Positions 1-5,657 of a stretch of DNA of 9,661 nt are shown piece after piece. This stretch comes from Methanosarcina sp. Its GTDB lineage: Archaea; Halobacteriota; Methanosarcinia; Methanosarcinales; Methanosarcinaceae. The stretch's first letter is position 1. Each line of letters opens with the position of its first letter. A program made the position numbers and the translations under genes. The notes under the pieces were generated by a model. It made no database searches. It saw nothing but the letters and a program-made list of their open reading frames with translations, and was not told where the DNA came from. Where the stretch lies: NCBI GenBank assembly GCA_017883485.1, contig JADGNM010000072.1:1-9661 (forward strand), written 5' to 3'.

Positions 1-33
1 GATTTTGATCGGAATCAAAAAGAGGCGAGGGTC

Positions 34-66
34 CACTTCATCCCCAACCTGAAGGTCGGGGTATTC
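34..66 (+). mobile_element. Possible right-end hairpin of an IS200/IS605 (TnpB/IS1341) element
   Basis: The stretch around 41-60 can fold as CCCC-A-ACC / GGT-C-GGGG around a TGAA loop and is preceded by CTTCAT and followed by TATTC. Hairpins of this form (C-rich arm, GAA- or AAA-type loop, G-rich arm, then a TATTC-like tail) are familiar from the right ends of IS200/IS605-family elements in archaea, where they follow tnpB. The tnpB body, if present, would lie left of the window. The frame entering the window at base 1 stays open to a TAG at 85-87, so it is unclear whether any tnpB codons are inside. The identification rests on pattern resemblance only. Confidence 0.35.
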
Positions 67-132
67 GTGACCCTCTGCGCTCCCTAGTAATAAATATTAT
101 AAAGTTTTCAAGGAACAACAATTTATATTTAG

Positions 133-342
133 GATCCAAACCTTCACTCGGTAAAGTGGCTGCATGTAATTGATAAGCCTTATGTACTTGAAAAATGTTC
201 TCCTGAAGCAGACGTATTCTCAAAATCTAGCACCATTAAATTTGTTATCAAATCTGGTAACAAATTGTATGTCTTTGTATACAAAAAGAAAAGGTTATTA
301 TCTCATATTGTATTCAAACCTGAGGTGAAAAACCATTATTAA
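133..342 (+). pseudogene. Start-less open frame, possible gene remnant
   Basis: This plus-strand frame follows a TAG at 130-132 and is open for 69 codons to a TAA at 340-342. It contains no ATG and only late GTG or TTG codons. Its lysine- and valine-rich translation (including FVIKSGNKLYVFVYKKKR) looks protein-like, but I recognise no family. It could be a decayed gene fragment beside an insertion-element scar, or chance openness in AT-rich DNA. Confidence 0.15.
239..266. repeat. 11-bp inverted repeat (hairpin)
   Basis: The arms AATTTGTTATC (239-249) and GGTAACAAATT (256-266) are complementary over all 11 positions if one G-U pair is allowed, around a 6-base AAATCT loop. A perfect 12-bp palindrome TTTGTATACAAA follows at 274-285. 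No T-run follows directly, so an intrinsic terminator is not obvious. Confidence 0.6.
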
Positions 343-443
343 CTGCTACGGCATTTAGAGTATTTACCCGAAGAGAAAGGGGATCTTCACTCAATTAAGC
401 GAAAAACGATATCATATGGGCACTATCTAAAAACTGCGCCCTG

Positions 444-453
444 TTCATATATT
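444..453 (+). promoter_or_regulatory. Candidate TATA box for nrdH
   Basis: TTCATATATT is the best TATA-like sequence before nrdH. It would place the transcription start near 480 and give a leader of about 170 nt. Other AT-rich candidates (around 478-487, 495-505 and 592-600) cannot be ruled out, so the promoter position is uncertain. Confidence 0.2.
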
Positions 454-633
454 GCTGAATGGCGCTCGAAACGTTTGAAAATATACATTTACATAAATTA
501 TAAGGGTTAGCTGAGAAATGGTAACCCAAGTGGGGGTTTGTTTTCCTGCTGTGATGCGCTCTGCGCCTGCGCGTTCATCCCCAGTACCATGGAAATAAAT
601 TCAGTATGTAATACGAAATAGTAATAAAAAATC

Positions 634-640
634 AGAAGGT
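634..640 (+). promoter_or_regulatory. Shine-Dalgarno site of nrdH
   Basis: AGAAGGT sits 8 bases before the ATG at 649, normal spacing for an archaeal ribosome binding site, and supports that start. Confidence 0.6.
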
Positions 641-648
641 CGTAAAGC

Positions 649-900
649 ATGGCAAAAATAATCGTCTACACAACGGAACGCTGTCCGAAATGCAATAAAT
701 TGAAAAAATTCCTGGAATCGAACTCAGTGCTATTCGAAGTAGCAGATATGGCTACCCCGGAGGCTCTCACAGAACTGCGTTTCAATGGAGTTTTTACGGT
801 GACAGCGCCTGTTTTACAGATCAATGATACCTTTCTAACCCATGAGGATCTTTTCCGTGGGGGAGAAGTTAACTTGGAAAAAATTCTGGGAATATTGTGA
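649..900 (+). CDS. nrdH: NrdH-type glutaredoxin-like redoxin
   Basis: This 83-residue cytoplasmic thioredoxin-fold protein of the NrdH/glutaredoxin family is a dithiol reductant for ribonucleotide reductase. The redox motif CPKC is at residues 12-15, directly after the first beta strand (KIIVYTT). The cis-proline segment is TAP (52-54) in place of the usual TVP, and a GGEVN turn (71-75) corresponds to the GG motif near the C-terminus. Length is typical of the family. It is the first gene of an nrdH-nrdD-nrdG cluster, 115 bp before nrdD. In Methanosarcina barkeri the NrdH of this operon carries electrons from a ferredoxin:disulfide reductase to the class III reductase, so the same role is inferred here. 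A related Methanosarcina redoxin (methanoredoxin) uses coenzyme M, so a broader reductase role is possible. Confidence 0.88.
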   Translation: MAKIIVYTTERCPKCNKLKKFLESNSVLFEVADMATPEALTELRFNGVFTVTAPVLQINDTFLTHEDLFRGGEVNLEKILGIL

Positions 901-924
901 CCTAAGATGTCTGAAACTTTGAAG

Positions 925-932
925 TTATTTAA
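925..932 (+). promoter_or_regulatory. Candidate TATA box for nrdD
   Basis: TTATTTAA lies 91 bp before the nrdD start, inside the nrdH-nrdD gap. A start site about 25 bp downstream would fall among the TTGYAGATT repeats. The 115-bp gap is long for a purely co-transcribed pair, which makes a promoter here plausible, but read-through from nrdH is equally possible. Confidence 0.3.
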
Positions 933-935
933 GCT

Positions 936-981
936 TTGTAGATTTCATTCATAATTGCAGATTTTATCCAAATTGCAGATT
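936..981 (+). repeat. Three phased TTGYAGATT direct repeats
   Basis: TTGTAGATT (936-944), TTGCAGATT (955-963) and TTGCAGATT (973-981) recur with start-to-start distances of 19 and 18 bp. The last two copies share the longer match AATTGCAGATT. Spacing near two helical turns and the position between a TATA-like box and the nrdD start suggest a regulator-binding array. No sequence like the bacterial NrdR box is evident. Confidence 0.5.
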
Positions 982-1015
982 CATTCTTAACAATATAGAG
1001 ACTGAAGATGAGAAA

Positions 1016-3400
1016 ATGACAGGCGAGATTCTCTTACCCGATGACAATTTATCTAATAACCGGTCAGTGAAAAAGACACTTGACAGGCTCTCCGAATCCT
1101 TCCTCTCCAAAAATGACCATTTGTCTGATAATCAGCCAGTGCAAAAAACACTTGATGGGCTGTCCGTCTCTCCCCTTCCAAAGGTAAGGAATTCAGACGG
1201 TTTCATGGCTAACTGGGACAAGAATATGATTGTAAATCAACTCATGAAGGAGACTAAATTAAGCGAGATCTTTTACAACAAACCTGCAATCACAAAAGAA
1301 GAAGCTATTGACATTGCTAGAGAAGCGGAAAAAATTATCAGGAAGATGAATCTCAAATTCCTTTCAGGTCCACTTATCAGGGAAGTAGTAAACAATATTC
1401 TCCTTGAAAGAGGGCATGTGGAATGGAGAAACATAATGACAAGAATCGGGGCGTCTGTCTACGATGCCTACGAAATCGATACAGGATACGGCTTTGAGGC
1501 AAATGACAACGCAAACCAGCTTAATAATGCCGAAACCTCACATAAAAGAAAAGCCGACAAAATGTCCAAAGAGCAAAATCTCCTCCTGATGCCAAAAGAG
1601 CTTGCCGACCTGCACCTGAACGGGGACTTTCATATCCACGATCTCGAATATATGGGCACAAGGCCTTTCTGCATGGATTGGGACCTTAGGTACTTCTTTT
1701 ACTATGGGCTTATGCCTGACGGCGTAGGAACCCAATCAAGTGTGGCAAAGCCTGCAAAGAATGCAGAAGTAGCTTTCCTGCACGCAGTAAAGGCAATGGG
1801 ATCGGCTCAGACAAATTTTGCAGGCGGACAGGGTTTTTACAATTTCCTGACTTTTATTGCTCCCTATCTTGAAGGCAAGTCCGAAAAAGAGATCAGGCAG
1901 CTTATGCAGATGTTCGTCTATGAGATGATGCAGATGATGTGTGCAAGAGGCGGACAGACTGTATTTTCATCAGTGCAGCTCTCCCCTGGCGTTCCGAAGC
2001 TCTGGAAGCACATCCCGATTGTCGCCTTGGGTAAAATCTGGGACGGCAAACAGGCTCCCCTCAGGGTCTACGGAGAATTTGAAAAAGAAGTCCGCCTTGG
2101 ATTCAAAGCCTTAATGGATGTTATGCTTGGAGGAGATGCCTGGGGCAAACCTTTCAGTTTCCCAAAGCCAGAGATTTCAATAGAACCTGATTTCATGGAA
2201 GAGGACGAGAATTTCAACACGGCTCACCCTGAGCTTCCTACTTATAAAGAGCTTTACAGGATGACCTTCGAGCTGGCTGCGAAATTCGGGACTCCTTACT
2301 TTGATAACCAGCTTCCAGAGTACAGGGGCGCAGGGCAGGGAATTTCGTGTTATCAATGTTGCGCGTATCAATTTTCTGCAAATCCTACAAATGATACAGA
2401 TTTCGACGACAAGCTCAATTTCAAGGACGGAAAGCATTTCTCAATGGGTTCATGGATGGTCCTATCATTAAATTGTCCCAGGGCAGCCTACAGGGCTGAA
2501 TATGATGACGAAAAACTTTTTAATGAACTAAAAAAGCTGATGAATGAAGGTATGGAAGTCTTCAAGATCAAGCGAAAGTGGATGAACAACCTGATCAGGA
2601 AAAACAGGATTCCTTTTGCAGCCCAGCGTCCTAAGGATCCGAGTACAGGGGCAAGAGGAGCGATGGCTGTGGATTTTGACAGTCTTGTTTATACTATCGG
2701 AATAGTGGGAATTAATGAGATGGTCCAGTACCATACCGGCTACCAGATCCATGAGTCTCCAGCTGCATATAAGCTTGCCATCAGGGTAATGTTTGAAATG
2801 AAAATGCACTCTCTGAAGCTTTCAAAGGAAAACGGTATGAAAATTGCCCTTGCAAGAACACCTGCGGAAACGACAGCTCAGCGTTTTGCAGTCTCAGACC
2901 TCCTGCACAGGGAATATGCTGCCAAAGCCAAACTTACAATTAAAGGAGACCTGAAAACCGCAGAAAAAGAGTTTAATGAGACCCGCGACCTGCCTGTTTA
3001 CTATACCAACGGAACTCACATACCCCCCGGAGCCGATGTCTCTCTGCCTGATAGGATAAAGTACGAACATACTTTCTTCCCTATCGTAGACGGCGGAAAT
3101 ATCATGCACATCTGGCTTGGAGAAGGAAAGCCGGATCCCGATGGCCTGCAGGAACTCGCCATGCATATAGCAAAGAACACACAGACGGGCTACTTTGCTT
3201 TCACCCGGGATATGACCGTGTGCACCGATGAGGGGTATGTAACCGCCGGTCTGCTGGATTCATGCCCGAAATGCGGATCTGCAAACGTGCAGCACCTCTC
3301 AAGAATCACGGGATACCTTCAGTCCGTGGAAGGCTGGAACAGAGGCAAGCGCCAGGAATTGCTGGATAGAAAACGATACAGTACAAGGGAACTCAGTTAA
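1016..3400 (+). CDS. nrdD: Anaerobic (class III) ribonucleoside-triphosphate reductase
   Basis: This 794-residue glycyl-radical enzyme reduces ribonucleoside triphosphates to dNTPs in the cytoplasm under anoxic conditions. Residues 10-57 hold two 24-residue repeat units. An ATP-cone-like allosteric domain spans about 57-150 (VRNSDG, then NWDKNMIVNQL, ending HVEWRNIMTRIG). The catalytic barrel has the strand-A cysteine C219 in RPFCMDWDLRYFF and a finger loop SCYQCC with C445, C448 and C449. The C-terminal radical motif is RITGYL with G766, 28 residues from the end. The metal-binding segment just before it has C736, E739, C750 and C753, so the usual second cysteine is glutamate. The ATG at 1016 is preferred: starting at M64 would remove the beginning of the ATP-cone. 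The upstream ATG at 1008 is followed at once by a stop. Shine-Dalgarno is weak. The context fits the methanogen subtype reduced through NrdH rather than formate. Confidence 0.95.
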   Translation: MTGEILLPDDNLSNNRSVKKTLDRLSESFLSKNDHLSDNQPVQKTLDGLSVSPLPKVRNSDGFMANWDKNMIVNQLMKETKLSEIFYNKPAITKEEAIDIAREAEKIIRKMNLKFLSGPLIREVVNNILLERGHVEWRNIMTRIGASVYDAYEIDTGYGFEANDNANQLNNAETSHKRKADKMSKEQNLLLMPKELADLHLNGDFHIHDLEYMGTRPFCMDWDLRYFFYYGLMPDGVGTQSSVAKPAKNAEVAFLHAVKAMGSAQTNFAGGQGFYNFLTFIAPYLEGKSEKEIRQLMQMFVYEMMQMMCARGGQTVFSSVQLSPGVPKLWKHIPIVALGKIWDGKQAPLRVYGEFEKEVRLGFKALMDVMLGGDAWGKPFSFPKPEISIEPDFMEEDENFNTAHPELPTYKELYRMTFELAAKFGTPYFDNQLPEYRGAGQGISCYQCCAYQFSANPTNDTDFDDKLNFKDGKHFSMGSWMVLSLNCPRAAYRAEYDDEKLFNELKKLMNEGMEVFKIKRKWMNNLIRKNRIPFAAQRPKDPSTGARGAMAVDFDSLVYTIGIVGINEMVQYHTGYQIHESPAAYKLAIRVMFEMKMHSLKLSKENGMKIALARTPAETTAQRFAVSDLLHREYAAKAKLTIKGDLKTAEKEFNETRDLPVYYTNGTHIPPGADVSLPDRIKYEHTFFPIVDGGNIMHIWLGEGKPDPDGLQELAMHIAKNTQTGYFAFTRDMTVCTDEGYVTAGLLDSCPKCGSANVQHLSRITGYLQSVEGWNRGKRQELLDRKRYSTRELS
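1043..1186 (+). repeat. Tandem 72-bp duplication inside the nrdD 5' end
   Basis: Codons 10-33 (1043-1114) and 34-57 (1115-1186) are in-frame tandem copies. DNLSNNRSVKKTLDRLSES aligns with DHLSDNQPVQKTLDGLSVS. By my count 49 of 72 bases match, and 40 of the first 51. The repeat lies before the ATP-cone and belongs to no domain I recognise. Confidence 0.7.
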
Positions 3401-3418
3401 GAGTTCCATAATCTTTTT
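3388..3418 (+). terminator. Hairpin plus T-run overlapping the nrdD stop
   Basis: GGAACTC (3388-3394) and GAGTTCC (3401-3407) form a perfect 7-bp stem with a 6-base loop that contains the TAA stop of nrdD. A run of five T follows at 3414-3418. This resembles a weak intrinsic terminator or an RNA-processing hairpin between nrdD and nrdG. The T-run is 6 bases past the stem, so termination may be partial. Confidence 0.4.
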
Positions 3419-3421
3419 ATA
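3414..3421 (+). promoter_or_regulatory. Candidate internal TATA box for nrdG
   Basis: TTTTTATA in the 50-bp gap between nrdD and nrdG would place a transcription start near 3445, only a few bases before the ATG, giving a nearly leaderless nrdG transcript. The same bases serve as the T-run of the hairpin just upstream, so the two readings compete. Confidence 0.3.
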
Positions 3422-3450
3422 CCTGGCATCGTGAAAAGCGGTGTAACTGT

Positions 3451-4221
3451 ATGAAAGTAAACTATGCAGGCACTGTCCCTCTCTCAACCCTCGATTGGGG
3501 AGGAAAGGCTGCAGTCACTCTCTTTTTTCGAGGATGTCCTCTCCGCTGTCCTTACTGCCAGAACTATCCCTACCTTGAAGGGTCAAAGACTGTGGAATTG
3601 GATTCTGTGAAGGAGCAAGTGCGAAACTCCAGCCCCTTTGTGAGCTCGGTTGTATTTTCAGGAGGAGAACCTCTGATGCAGAAGGCAGTTGTGCCTCTTG
3701 CAGAATTTGCAAAAACACTCGGGCTTTTAGTCGGAATTCACACAAACGGCTGCTATCCGGAAATTGCAAACGAACTGGTTAAGAGAAAGCTGGTTGATAA
3801 ATTTTTCATTGATATAAAAGCGCCTCTGAATTCTCCCGAGCTGTACGGAAAAGTTGCAGGCTGCGGAAAATACGAAGCCGTCAAAAAGGCTCCCGATGAA
3901 ATAATTGCATCTCTCACTGAAACGATCGAAATTGCAGATTCCAGCGGCCTGGAACTGGAACTCCGGACAACAGTCATCAGGGATTTTATAGGAAACGATG
4001 AAGATATTGCCAGTATAGCTGCCTGGATTTCGAGAAATGTGAAAAGCAGGGAAGTTATCTATGTACTGCAGCAGGGAATCCCTGAACACAGCCTGCAGGA
4101 GAATCTCAGGAAAACACGAGTTTTAGAAAGAGAGGAACTATATGAACTGGGAAAAATAGCAAAAAATTTTCTTAAAAATGTCAGAATAAGGACAAAAGAA
4201 ACCGGAGAAGAAATTATCTGA
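3451..4221 (+). CDS. nrdG: Class III ribonucleotide reductase activating enzyme (radical SAM)
   Basis: This 256-residue radical-SAM protein uses a [4Fe-4S] cluster and S-adenosylmethionine to create the glycyl radical on NrdD G766. The cluster motif RGCPLRCPYCQN gives C29, C33 and C36 (CxxxCxxC). The SAM-binding GGEP motif is at residues 71-74, followed by a partial radical-SAM barrel and a C-terminal segment with ELELRTTVIRDF and YVLQQG. The N-terminus MKVNYAGTVPLSTLDWGGKA matches the form usual for archaeal activases, which supports the ATG at 3451. Bacterial NrdG is about 100 residues shorter, and this long form is the archaeal type. A weak GGTG (3440-3443) precedes the start. It follows nrdD by 50 bp, consistent with an operon partly separated by the intervening hairpin and TATA-like box. 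Confidence 0.92.
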   Translation: MKVNYAGTVPLSTLDWGGKAAVTLFFRGCPLRCPYCQNYPYLEGSKTVELDSVKEQVRNSSPFVSSVVFSGGEPLMQKAVVPLAEFAKTLGLLVGIHTNGCYPEIANELVKRKLVDKFFIDIKAPLNSPELYGKVAGCGKYEAVKKAPDEIIASLTETIEIADSSGLELELRTTVIRDFIGNDEDIASIAAWISRNVKSREVIYVLQQGIPEHSLQENLRKTRVLEREELYELGKIAKNFLKNVRIRTKETGEEII

Positions 4222-4301
4222 CATTAAAAATATCCAAACGATTTGATATTATTGAAGCAATATTGATACTTATCGTACTTTTTGTCTGCTCCGGTTTTAA
4301 G

Positions 4302-4317
4302 TTCAAATGGATTTGAA
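4302..4317. promoter_or_regulatory. Palindrome just upstream of the thiL TATA box
   Basis: TTCAAAT-GG-ATTTGAA is a perfect 7-bp inverted repeat with a 2-base centre. After one mismatch the symmetry extends by two more base pairs on each side. It ends 11 bp before the TATA box, a position suited to a transcription factor acting on the thiL promoter. Binding partner unknown. Confidence 0.4.
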
Positions 4318-4328
4318 GTTTACAAAAG

Positions 4329-4336
4329 TTTTATAC
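4329..4336 (+). promoter_or_regulatory. TATA box, thiL promoter
   Basis: TTTTATAC preceded by a purine-rich ACAAAAG is a good archaeal TATA/BRE match. A start about 25 bp downstream, near 4358, would give a leader of roughly 45 nt to the short ORF at 4404 or roughly 115 nt to thiL. Confidence 0.45.
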
Positions 4337-4403
4337 GTCCATAAGATGAAAACACAGGTTAAAATACAGAGAAGAAATTTATTCACTCAATAATTGTGGA
4401 TAG

Positions 4404-4475
4404 ATGACGGAACTTCGCCCTAATATCCCTATTAATACGAAAATAAAGGTTATCTCTTCCAGAAAAAGACGATGA
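4404..4475 (+). CDS. Possible 23-residue leader peptide overlapping thiL
   Basis: ATG at 4404 opens a 23-codon frame (MTELRPNIPINTKIKVISS followed by RKRR) ending in TGA at 4473-4475. That stop overlaps the thiL start as ATGA, the classic arrangement for translational coupling. A GTGGA (4396-4400) lies 3 bases before this ATG, a weak and closely spaced ribosome binding site. thiL itself has no clear Shine-Dalgarno, so translation through this frame could deliver ribosomes to thiL. The product, with a basic C-terminus, resembles nothing I know, and a chance ORF is a real alternative. Confidence 0.25.
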   Translation: MTELRPNIPINTKIKVISSRKRR

Positions 4476-5473
4476 AAGAAACAAAAGTATCTTCAATCGG
4501 GGAGCGCGCTCTAATCTCTCGTTTATCTGAGATTTTCAAAGCCTCAGAGGGCAAAGAGAGCTTACAAAGAGGAATCCTCATTGGTGCTGGTTCGGATGAC
4601 TGTGCCGTTCTCGACCTGAAAGGCGAAGACTGCCTGGTTGTTACCACGGATATGCTGCACAGAACAACGGATTTTCCAGTAGAAATGACGCCGTGGCAGA
4701 TGGGCTGGATGTCTGCAGCCGTAAACCTGAGTGATATCGCAGCCATGGGTGCAGAACCTGCGGGACTCCTTATGGTAATTGGCATGCCTAAAGATACCGA
4801 AATTGTTTTTTTCGAAGAACTTGCAAAAGGTATGCAGGCATGTGCCGAGTTCGGCGGAACTGCAATTATCGGTGGCGATCTTGATACCCACGCAGAACTG
4901 ACAGTTACGGGGACAGCATTGGGCAGGGTAAAGAAAAGCCAGCTCCTCCTTCGGAGGGGAGCAAGACCTGGTGACCCTGTCTGTATTACAGGGTATACAG
5001 GCTCCGCCGGGGCCGCTCTTGAGGCTATTCAATCTGGAAGGCCAGTAAGTGAAGTTGTCCTTAAAGCTCTTTTCGAACCTGTTCCCCGCACGAAAGAAGC
5101 CCGGATACTGGCTGAGTCCGGGGCAGTTACATCAATGATGGATACAAGTGACGGCCTTGCCATGTCCCTGTATGACCTTGCAGGGGCAAGCCATGTAGGC
5201 TTCACAATCAGGGAAAATACCCTTCCTATCCTCAAAGAAGTCAGGGAATTTGTTTCAAGCTATGAGGAACTTATGGAACTTTCCCTTTACACAGGTGGAG
5301 ACTTCGAACTTCTCATGACAATTGACCCCCAGCAGATGAAAAAAGTACAAAATATATGTAACTTAACCATTATAGGAGAATGCACAGAGTATGAATCAGG
5401 CATTACGCTCGAATCTCACGGGCGCAGGCTGACAAGAATAGAACAGCGAGGATACCTGCAGCTAAAAGCTTAA
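4472..5473 (+). CDS. thiL: Thiamine-monophosphate kinase
   Basis: This 333-residue cytoplasmic enzyme of the AIR-synthase/PurM-like superfamily phosphorylates thiamine monophosphate with ATP to give thiamine diphosphate, the last step of cofactor synthesis. Motifs in order: GAGSDDCAVLD (residues 38-48, aspartates D42 and D43 for metal and nucleotide), TTDML (58-62) with H63, AAVNLSDIAAMGAEP (82-96), IGGDLDT (133-139), DTSDGL (224-229) and YTGGDFELL (273-281). All the usual ThiL landmarks are present and the length is normal. No other thiamine gene is adjacent, and the 250-bp gap after nrdG with its own TATA box argues for separate transcription. No clear Shine-Dalgarno precedes the ATG, but the conserved SIGERALISRL segment follows it closely, so the start is probably right. 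Confidence 0.92.
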   Translation: MKETKVSSIGERALISRLSEIFKASEGKESLQRGILIGAGSDDCAVLDLKGEDCLVVTTDMLHRTTDFPVEMTPWQMGWMSAAVNLSDIAAMGAEPAGLLMVIGMPKDTEIVFFEELAKGMQACAEFGGTAIIGGDLDTHAELTVTGTALGRVKKSQLLLRRGARPGDPVCITGYTGSAGAALEAIQSGRPVSEVVLKALFEPVPRTKEARILAESGAVTSMMDTSDGLAMSLYDLAGASHVGFTIRENTLPILKEVREFVSSYEELMELSLYTGGDFELLMTIDPQQMKKVQNICNLTIIGECTEYESGITLESHGRRLTRIEQRGYLQLKA

Positions 5474-5566
5474 CTCGCTGATAAATCTTCCTGATTAAAA
5501 CTGACTTAACTCCCCCTCAAGTCAAAACCTGAAGTTAGAGAAAAGTAAGAATCATTGATTGGAAAC

Positions 5567-5573
5567 TTATTTA
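5567..5573 (+). promoter_or_regulatory. Candidate TATA box of the S-layer gene
   Basis: TTATTTA preceded by GGAAAC (BRE-like) would set the start near 5595 and a leader of about 60 nt. A second AT-rich stretch around 5624-5634 is less well placed. Confidence 0.35.
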
Positions 5574-5644
5574 GAGTGCCAAATTGGAGTGAATTTAAAA
5601 AATCTTACATAAAACTCAACAGATTTAATTTATGCACAAGGTTC

Positions 5645-5652
5645 AGAAGGAT
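5645..5652 (+). promoter_or_regulatory. Shine-Dalgarno site of the S-layer gene
   Basis: AGAAGGAT ends 5 bases before the ATG at 5658. This strong site fixes the start, which also opens directly into a signal peptide. Confidence 0.65.
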
Positions 5653-5657
5653 AAAAC

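Larger units (their letters stand above)
1..648. other. Gene-poor left flank (no convincing CDS)
   Basis: No reading frame here has a start codon, a ribosome binding site and a recognisable product together. The first 90 bases contain a hairpin like those at the ends of TnpB-type elements. Bases 133-342 are open in one plus-strand frame but have no start codon. Two palindromic structures lie at 239-285. The last part, from about 440, is AT-rich and presumably the promoter and leader of nrdH. A small minus-strand frame at 38-223 runs into the hairpin and has no recognisable homology. Confidence 0.6.
4222..4471 (+). other. nrdG-thiL intergenic region with promoter and leader
   Basis: This 250-bp gap holds a five-T run (4279-4283) that could end the nrdG transcript, a palindrome at 4302-4317, a TATA box at 4329-4336 and a possible short leader ORF from 4404. 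I looked for the conserved core sequences of a TPP riboswitch and did not see them. Confidence 0.55.
5474..5657 (+). other. thiL to S-layer gene intergenic region
   Basis: The gap contains a weak 6-bp hairpin, TGACTT (5502-5507) with AAGTCA (5519-5524) around an 11-base loop. It may mark the end of the thiL transcript but has no T-run after it. The promoter and leader of the surface-protein gene follow. A plus-strand frame that starts at 5555 and overlaps the next gene has no supporting evidence. Confidence 0.4.

Noticed and set aside
38..223. Minus-strand frame of 61 codons at the left edge
   Set aside because: Its C-terminal third is simply the antisense of the IS-like hairpin, it shows no recognisable family, and no good ribosome binding site precedes it.
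239..285. CRISPR-like or other array in the left flank
   Set aside because: The palindromes do not repeat at a regular period and there are no spacer-sized intervals.
1205..3400. NrdD starting at the internal ATG, 1205
   Set aside because: This would cut off the VRNSDG strand that begins the ATP-cone, and no Shine-Dalgarno precedes it. The ATG at 1016 keeps the whole domain.
4222..4471. TPP riboswitch upstream of thiL
   Set aside because: I looked for the conserved CUGAGA and related core elements of the THI box and did not find them. The region is better explained by a TATA promoter with a palindrome.
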